Of a stretch of DNA of 39,399 nt, positions 35,907-39,399 are shown piece by piece (position 1 is the first letter of the stretch; every line of letters starts with the position of its first letter). The stretch is taken from IMG/VR virus record IMGVR_UViG_3300024520_000198, positions 1 through 39,399 of that record, one strand, 5' to 3'. Under the pieces are notes generated by a model, which did not search any database, was not told the DNA's origin, and saw nothing but the letters and a program-made list of their open reading frames with translations. The stretch comes from a virus. The position numbers and the translations under genes were made by a program.

Positions 35907-37212
35907 TCATAAAATTGTAGCACAAAAATTTAATCAAATCGCAGAAGGTAAATTAAAAAGGCTGATTATAAACATGCCGCCTAGACATACTAAATCTGAG
36001 TTTGCCAGCTTCTTGCTGCCCGCTTGGATGGTAGGTCGAAATCCCAAGTTAAAAATAATCCAGTCTACAAATACAACAGAACTTTCTATTCGGTTCGGTC
36101 GGAAAGCAAAATTCCTTTTAGATTCTCCAGAGTATCAAGCAGTATTTAAAACTAGACTTAATCCAGATTCTCAAGCAGCCGGTAAATGGGAAACCATCGA
36201 CGGCGGCGAGTATTACGCAGCGGGTGTCGGGAGTGCAATTACCGGACGGGGTGCGGACTTACTTATTATCGATGACCCTCATTCTGAACAAGATGCTATG
36301 AATCGAGATGCGATGGATAGAACTTATGAATGGTATACATCAGGTCCTCGTCAACGTTTACAGCCAGGAGGATCTATTGTTCTGGTTATGACAAGATGGA
36401 ATACAAAAGATTTAACAGGACAATTGGTTGGGGCACAAGGAGACATGAAAGGAGATCAATGGGAGATCATTGAGTTCCCCGCTGTTCTTCCCTCGGGGAA
36501 AGCTCTATGGCCAGAGTACTGGAAGCTTAAAGAACTCGAAGGAGTTAAGGCTTCAATCAGTTTACAAAAATGGAATGCACAATACATGCAGAATCCAACT
36601 TCAGAAGAAGGAGCCATTATTAAACGAGAATGGTGGAAGCGTTGGGAAAAACCTTGGATCCCTGCATTAAAGCATGTCATTCAATCTTACGATACAGCCT
36701 TTTCTAAAAAGGAAACCGCAGACTTTTCAGCCATTACCACATGGGGAGTTTTTTATTTAAACGATGATGCTCCACCTAATTTAATATTATTAGATTGTAA
36801 AAAAGAACGATGGGACTTTCCAGAATTAAAAATTCAAGCGTTGTCTCAATATAAATATTGGGATCCGGATACCGTGATTGTTGAAGCTAAAGCTTCAGGT
36901 CAACCTCTTTCTGATGAACTTAGAAAAATGGGTATCCCGGTGGTGAATTTCATTCCATCAAAAGGCAACGACAAGCACACCAGAGTGAATTCTGTTGCAC
37001 CTTTGTTTGAAAGTGGTATGATATGGGCGCCTATGCAAGAGTTCGCAGAGGAAGTAATAGAGGAATGTGCAGCTTTCCCATTTGGGGACCATGATGATCT
37101 AGTAGACTCGACAACGCAGGCTATTATGCGGTTTAGACAAGGGGGATTTGTACTGCATCCTGATGATTTAAAAGAGGAACAAATAGTTAGAAACAAAAAG
37201 GTTTATTATTAA
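35743..37212 (+). CDS. terL: Terminase large subunit (packaging ATPase/nuclease)
   Basis: A 489-residue complete terminase. The ATPase domain has NMPPRHTKSE (Walker A, residues 77-86), a Q-rich strand IIQSTNTTELS, LLIIDDPHSEQDAMNRD (Walker B, D177/D178) and a coupling motif near VLVMTRWN. The RNase H-like nuclease domain has SYDTAFS (D317), TVIVEAKASGQPL (E381) and FPFGDHDDLVDS (D449-D455), as in Terminase_6C. It cuts concatemers and pumps DNA into proheads. The small subunit is encoded 5 kb away on the other strand. Its stop overlaps the next start by one base (TAATG). Confidence 0.95.
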   Translation: MQIDIEKIKKLPADVKKDFMRSYLQYNEKKKESHIKSDFMAFVKAMWPDFIEGSHHKIVAQKFNQIAEGKLKRLIINMPPRHTKSEFASFLLPAWMVGRNPKLKIIQSTNTTELSIRFGRKAKFLLDSPEYQAVFKTRLNPDSQAAGKWETIDGGEYYAAGVGSAITGRGADLLIIDDPHSEQDAMNRDAMDRTYEWYTSGPRQRLQPGGSIVLVMTRWNTKDLTGQLVGAQGDMKGDQWEIIEFPAVLPSGKALWPEYWKLKELEGVKASISLQKWNAQYMQNPTSEEGAIIKREWWKRWEKPWIPALKHVIQSYDTAFSKKETADFSAITTWGVFYLNDDAPPNLILLDCKKERWDFPELKIQALSQYKYWDPDTVIVEAKASGQPLSDELRKMGIPVVNFIPSKGNDKHTRVNSVAPLFESGMIWAPMQEFAEEVIEECAAFPFGDHDDLVDSTTQAIMRFRQGGFVLHPDDLKEEQIVRNKKVYY

Positions 37213-38051
37213 TGGCAAGTCCACAAGCAATATTCAAGTTTATAAAAAGTTTAAGACCTTACATCTCTAAGGGACTCATCTCTATTGAAGATGTTTATAT
37301 TCATTTAAATAAAAAAGGGGTGGAAGTTACGGACATTGTTCGAAAAGCCGTCAACAATGCTTTTAAGAAACAACCCGCTAAAGATCCTGTTTTTGATAAA
37401 ACTAAAATAGATTTACCGATCGATGATGCAGGTAAACCTTTTAATCCTAATCACCCTTTAAAAGAGTATGGTGGTGTTAAGGATATTCCTCTTTCGGAAA
37501 GAATGGACAAGATTAAAAATATGTCGAGCGATTTACAAAAGACGCTGGACAAAAACCAATCGGTTGTTGACGATGTTTTCTCAACAAGAGATAAAAAAAT
37601 TGATTGGTATAAAAAGGCAGCCGATAAGAAAAAATACTCTGACGATTTTTATAAAGGTCAAGCTGGTACGTTTGGTTGGAAAGGTAAAGCTGGAGAATAT
37701 CCTGGCGTTAGAAATATATTTGCAACTGAAAAAGAATTTGCGCGTGAGCTAGATAGTATAAGAAGGAATTTAATAAAAAATGACCCAGCCTTTAATCTGG
37801 AAATAGCTGAGTCTTATCTCAAAGGAGGAAACAAAACTTATGCTCCTTTCCCCGATGAAGAACCAGGGAAACTGCTGTCGCCGGAACAAAGACAAAAAGT
37901 ATTAGATAATATTAGAGATGTTATGAAACACGATGAATATCAATCTTCTTATGGAGGAGATTTTGATTTCACTGAAATTACTGATGAGATGTTTAGAATT
38001 AAAAAAGCCGAAGGCGGAGCTATCGGATTAAACTATTTAATGGGGTTGTAA
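37212..38051 (+). CDS. Virion-associated protein with C-terminal GGAIGLNYLMG
   Basis: A 279-residue charged helical protein. The N-terminus (AIFKFIKSLRPYISKGLISIED) is followed by basic helices and a middle segment GTFGWKGKAGEYPGVRNIF. It ends AEGGAIGLNYLMGL, another form of the glycine motif found in the structural proteins at the other end of the window. Coupled by TAATG to the terminase large subunit, it is likely a virion or assembly protein. Two bases separate it from the next ATG. Function unknown. Confidence 0.6.
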   Translation: MASPQAIFKFIKSLRPYISKGLISIEDVYIHLNKKGVEVTDIVRKAVNNAFKKQPAKDPVFDKTKIDLPIDDAGKPFNPNHPLKEYGGVKDIPLSERMDKIKNMSSDLQKTLDKNQSVVDDVFSTRDKKIDWYKKAADKKKYSDDFYKGQAGTFGWKGKAGEYPGVRNIFATEKEFARELDSIRRNLIKNDPAFNLEIAESYLKGGNKTYAPFPDEEPGKLLSPEQRQKVLDNIRDVMKHDEYQSSYGGDFDFTEITDEMFRIKKAEGGAIGLNYLMGL

Positions 38052-38052
38052 T

Positions 38053-39399
38053 ATGGCTGACTTTGGCGAACCATCAACATGGGGAGAAACTGTTAGTGAA
38101 TTTCTTGCAACTCAAGCTATTCCAACAGGCCCAAAAGCAAAACCTTTAGATGAAGTAGAACTATATCGGAAAGCAAGAATCAAAGCTCTATTAGATAATT
38201 TAGAACCAGGTTGGATTGAAAAAGATTCAATGAACTGGTTACGTAAAAATGTCACTGAAGAAAAAGGTAGAACTAGTTTTAAAATGGGTTCAGGAAATCC
38301 TATTAAGATTACTCCAGAAACTTTAGCAAAAGTAGATGACCTTATTAAAAATTCTAACAAGACTTTAAAAGAAATTGGCAGAGATTTAGATTATGCTGCG
38401 GATCTCAGATCTGATAGCTATTTGATTAAAGCTTACGAAAGAGAGTTTGGTAAAATTCCTAGTCAAAGATTTAAATCTTATAAATTAGCTAATGATCCTA
38501 AATACGTTAAAAAAATTATAGATGAAGTTAAAGAATCTAGTATTAATGCTACAGCATTAAAAAATAAAATAGATCGAAAAACTGTTAAAAATATTTTAAA
38601 CCAAGAAGCTCCGCATCTGAGAGGTAAAACTAATATTGCCGGTCCTATGACTGGAGCTAAAGAAGTAAAAAAAAGAAGACTTGCAAACATCAAGGAGCTG
38701 AAAGATCACTGGAAAAGTAAAGGAAAAAAAGGAGCTAAGGTTCTTGAAGAAATGGAAACAAAATTAGCAGATATCGCAGGAGAGAATAAGAAGGTTTTAG
38801 AAATGAGCGATGATGCAATTTGGAATAATAAAAAGTTTCAAGATGCTATGAGATTAGATGTAACTGCTCTTAAAAATAAAGAAGGTTTAAAGTTTAGTCG
38901 TTATGCGGATTTATCTAAAAAAGACTTTGTTAAAAAAATTAGAGACCTAGCGGATAAAGGCGAATTTGTTCAACCAGAACATATTATTTCTCTTTCCAAA
39001 AAAGATCCTAAAGCTTTACTTTCTAAAAATATCTTCCCAGCTTATGGAAAAATAGGTGGACAGATGGAAGTTCTTAAAGATTTTTCAAGAGATGAAACTT
39101 TTGGAAAAAGAGCAAAAGAAGTTTTTACTTTTTTAAAAGGACAAAATATTCCTGTTGAGAAACCCGGCTTCTGGAAGACAACTAAAAAAGCTGCGGGTAA
39201 AACTCTGCAGGGTGTTGGTCTAACCGGCGCTGCTGGACTTTGGGGAGCGACTGGAGGAATTGATCCAAAAAGCGGAATAGACAGAGCAAGCTTAGGAGCA
39301 GAAGCTGCATTTGCACCATCACTGGTAAAAGGAGTTGAGTTAGCAACTAAAGGAATTAAAAATCCAATGGTCCAAAAATTTGTTCAAGCCGGTTTGAAT
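38053..39399 (+). CDS. Large virion-type protein, 3' end cut by window
   Basis: An open frame of 449 codons that runs off the window. The start ATG lies one base after the preceding stop. The N-terminal two thirds are charged and helical (EVELYRKARIKALLDNLEPGW, abbreviated, and several Lys-rich helices). A Gly/Ala segment near residues 385-400 (TLQGVGLTGAAGLWGATGG) could be membrane-active, as in ejection proteins. It follows terminase and another helical protein, before the expected portal and capsid genes. A large polyvalent or internal virion protein is a fair guess, but no motif fixes it. Confidence 0.55.
   Translation, partial: MADFGEPSTWGETVSEFLATQAIPTGPKAKPLDEVELYRKARIKALLDNLEPGWIEKDSMNWLRKNVTEEKGRTSFKMGSGNPIKITPETLAKVDDLIKNSNKTLKEIGRDLDYAADLRSDSYLIKAYEREFGKIPSQRFKSYKLANDPKYVKKIIDEVKESSINATALKNKIDRKTVKNILNQEAPHLRGKTNIAGPMTGAKEVKKRRLANIKELKDHWKSKGKKGAKVLEEMETKLADIAGENKKVLEMSDDAIWNNKKFQDAMRLDVTALKNKEGLKFSRYADLSKKDFVKKIRDLADKGEFVQPEHIISLSKKDPKALLSKNIFPAYGKIGGQMEVLKDFSRDETFGKRAKEVFTFLKGQNIPVEKPGFWKTTKKAAGKTLQGVGLTGAAGLWGATGGIDPKSGIDRASLGAEAAFAPSLVKGVELATKGIKNPMVQKFVQAGLN

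Overview
The window is a piece of an AT-rich tailed bacteriophage genome, almost certainly a marine one. The support is a terminase pair, an M15 endolysin, a family A DNA polymerase, an archaeo-eukaryotic-type primase and two helicases, together with dense overlapping small genes. Several structural proteins carry the short glycine-rich motifs that I associate with uncultured marine phages of SAR11-like and other alphaproteobacterial hosts. I see no integrase, RNA polymerase, tRNA, rRNA or CRISPR array. Portal and major capsid genes are absent, so they probably lie outside the window. The first and last genes are cut by the window edges. Host assignment is inference.

Layout: (1) 1-8.2 kb, plus strand: the end of a glycosyltransferase-like gene, then a tightly coupled late operon of five virion or ejection proteins, including one of 1325 residues, and a small coiled-coil membrane protein. 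(2) 8.2-10.1 kb, minus strand: a 2-oxoglutarate/Fe(II) oxygenase and an SNF2-like helicase, read from a divergent promoter. (3) 10.2-18.2 kb, plus strand: the replication module (coiled-coil protein, putative ssDNA-binding protein, terminator, primase, UvrD-like helicase, DUF3310 protein, methyltransferase, DNA polymerase, second oxygenase). (4) 18.2-24.5 kb: a dense run of micro-genes, including a cysteine-rich metallothionein-like protein, small membrane proteins, lipoproteins, a candidate lysis cassette with an M15 peptidase, a third oxygenase and a ribbon-helix-helix regulator. (5) 24.5-29.2 kb: a coupled modification and nuclease operon (methyltransferase, HNH-like nuclease, PD-(D/E)XK nuclease, sulfotransferase, U32-like protein, oxygenases four and five). 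(6) 29.2-31.6 kb: iteron-like repeats, a sixth oxygenase, an inverted terminase small subunit and a VRR-NUC nuclease. (7) 31.5-33.0 kb, minus strand: a GC-richer operon with a GP88-family protein and three arrays of 7-bp repeats. (8) 33.0-35.5 kb, plus strand: small early-type genes, most behind near-consensus promoters that carry a shared TATCCTAT/ATAGGATA palindrome. (9) 35.5-39.4 kb: a GC-rich hairpin cluster, the terminase large subunit and further virion-type genes running off the end.

The most striking content is the number of predicted hydroxylases (six 2OG-Fe(II) oxygenases plus one U32-like Fe-S protein) in one phage segment. Next come the metallothionein-like micro-gene, a family of operator-bearing promoters that may be controlled by the phage's own regulator, and several promoters placed so close to start codons that their transcripts should be leaderless. 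All functions are from reading motifs by eye; no database search was run.
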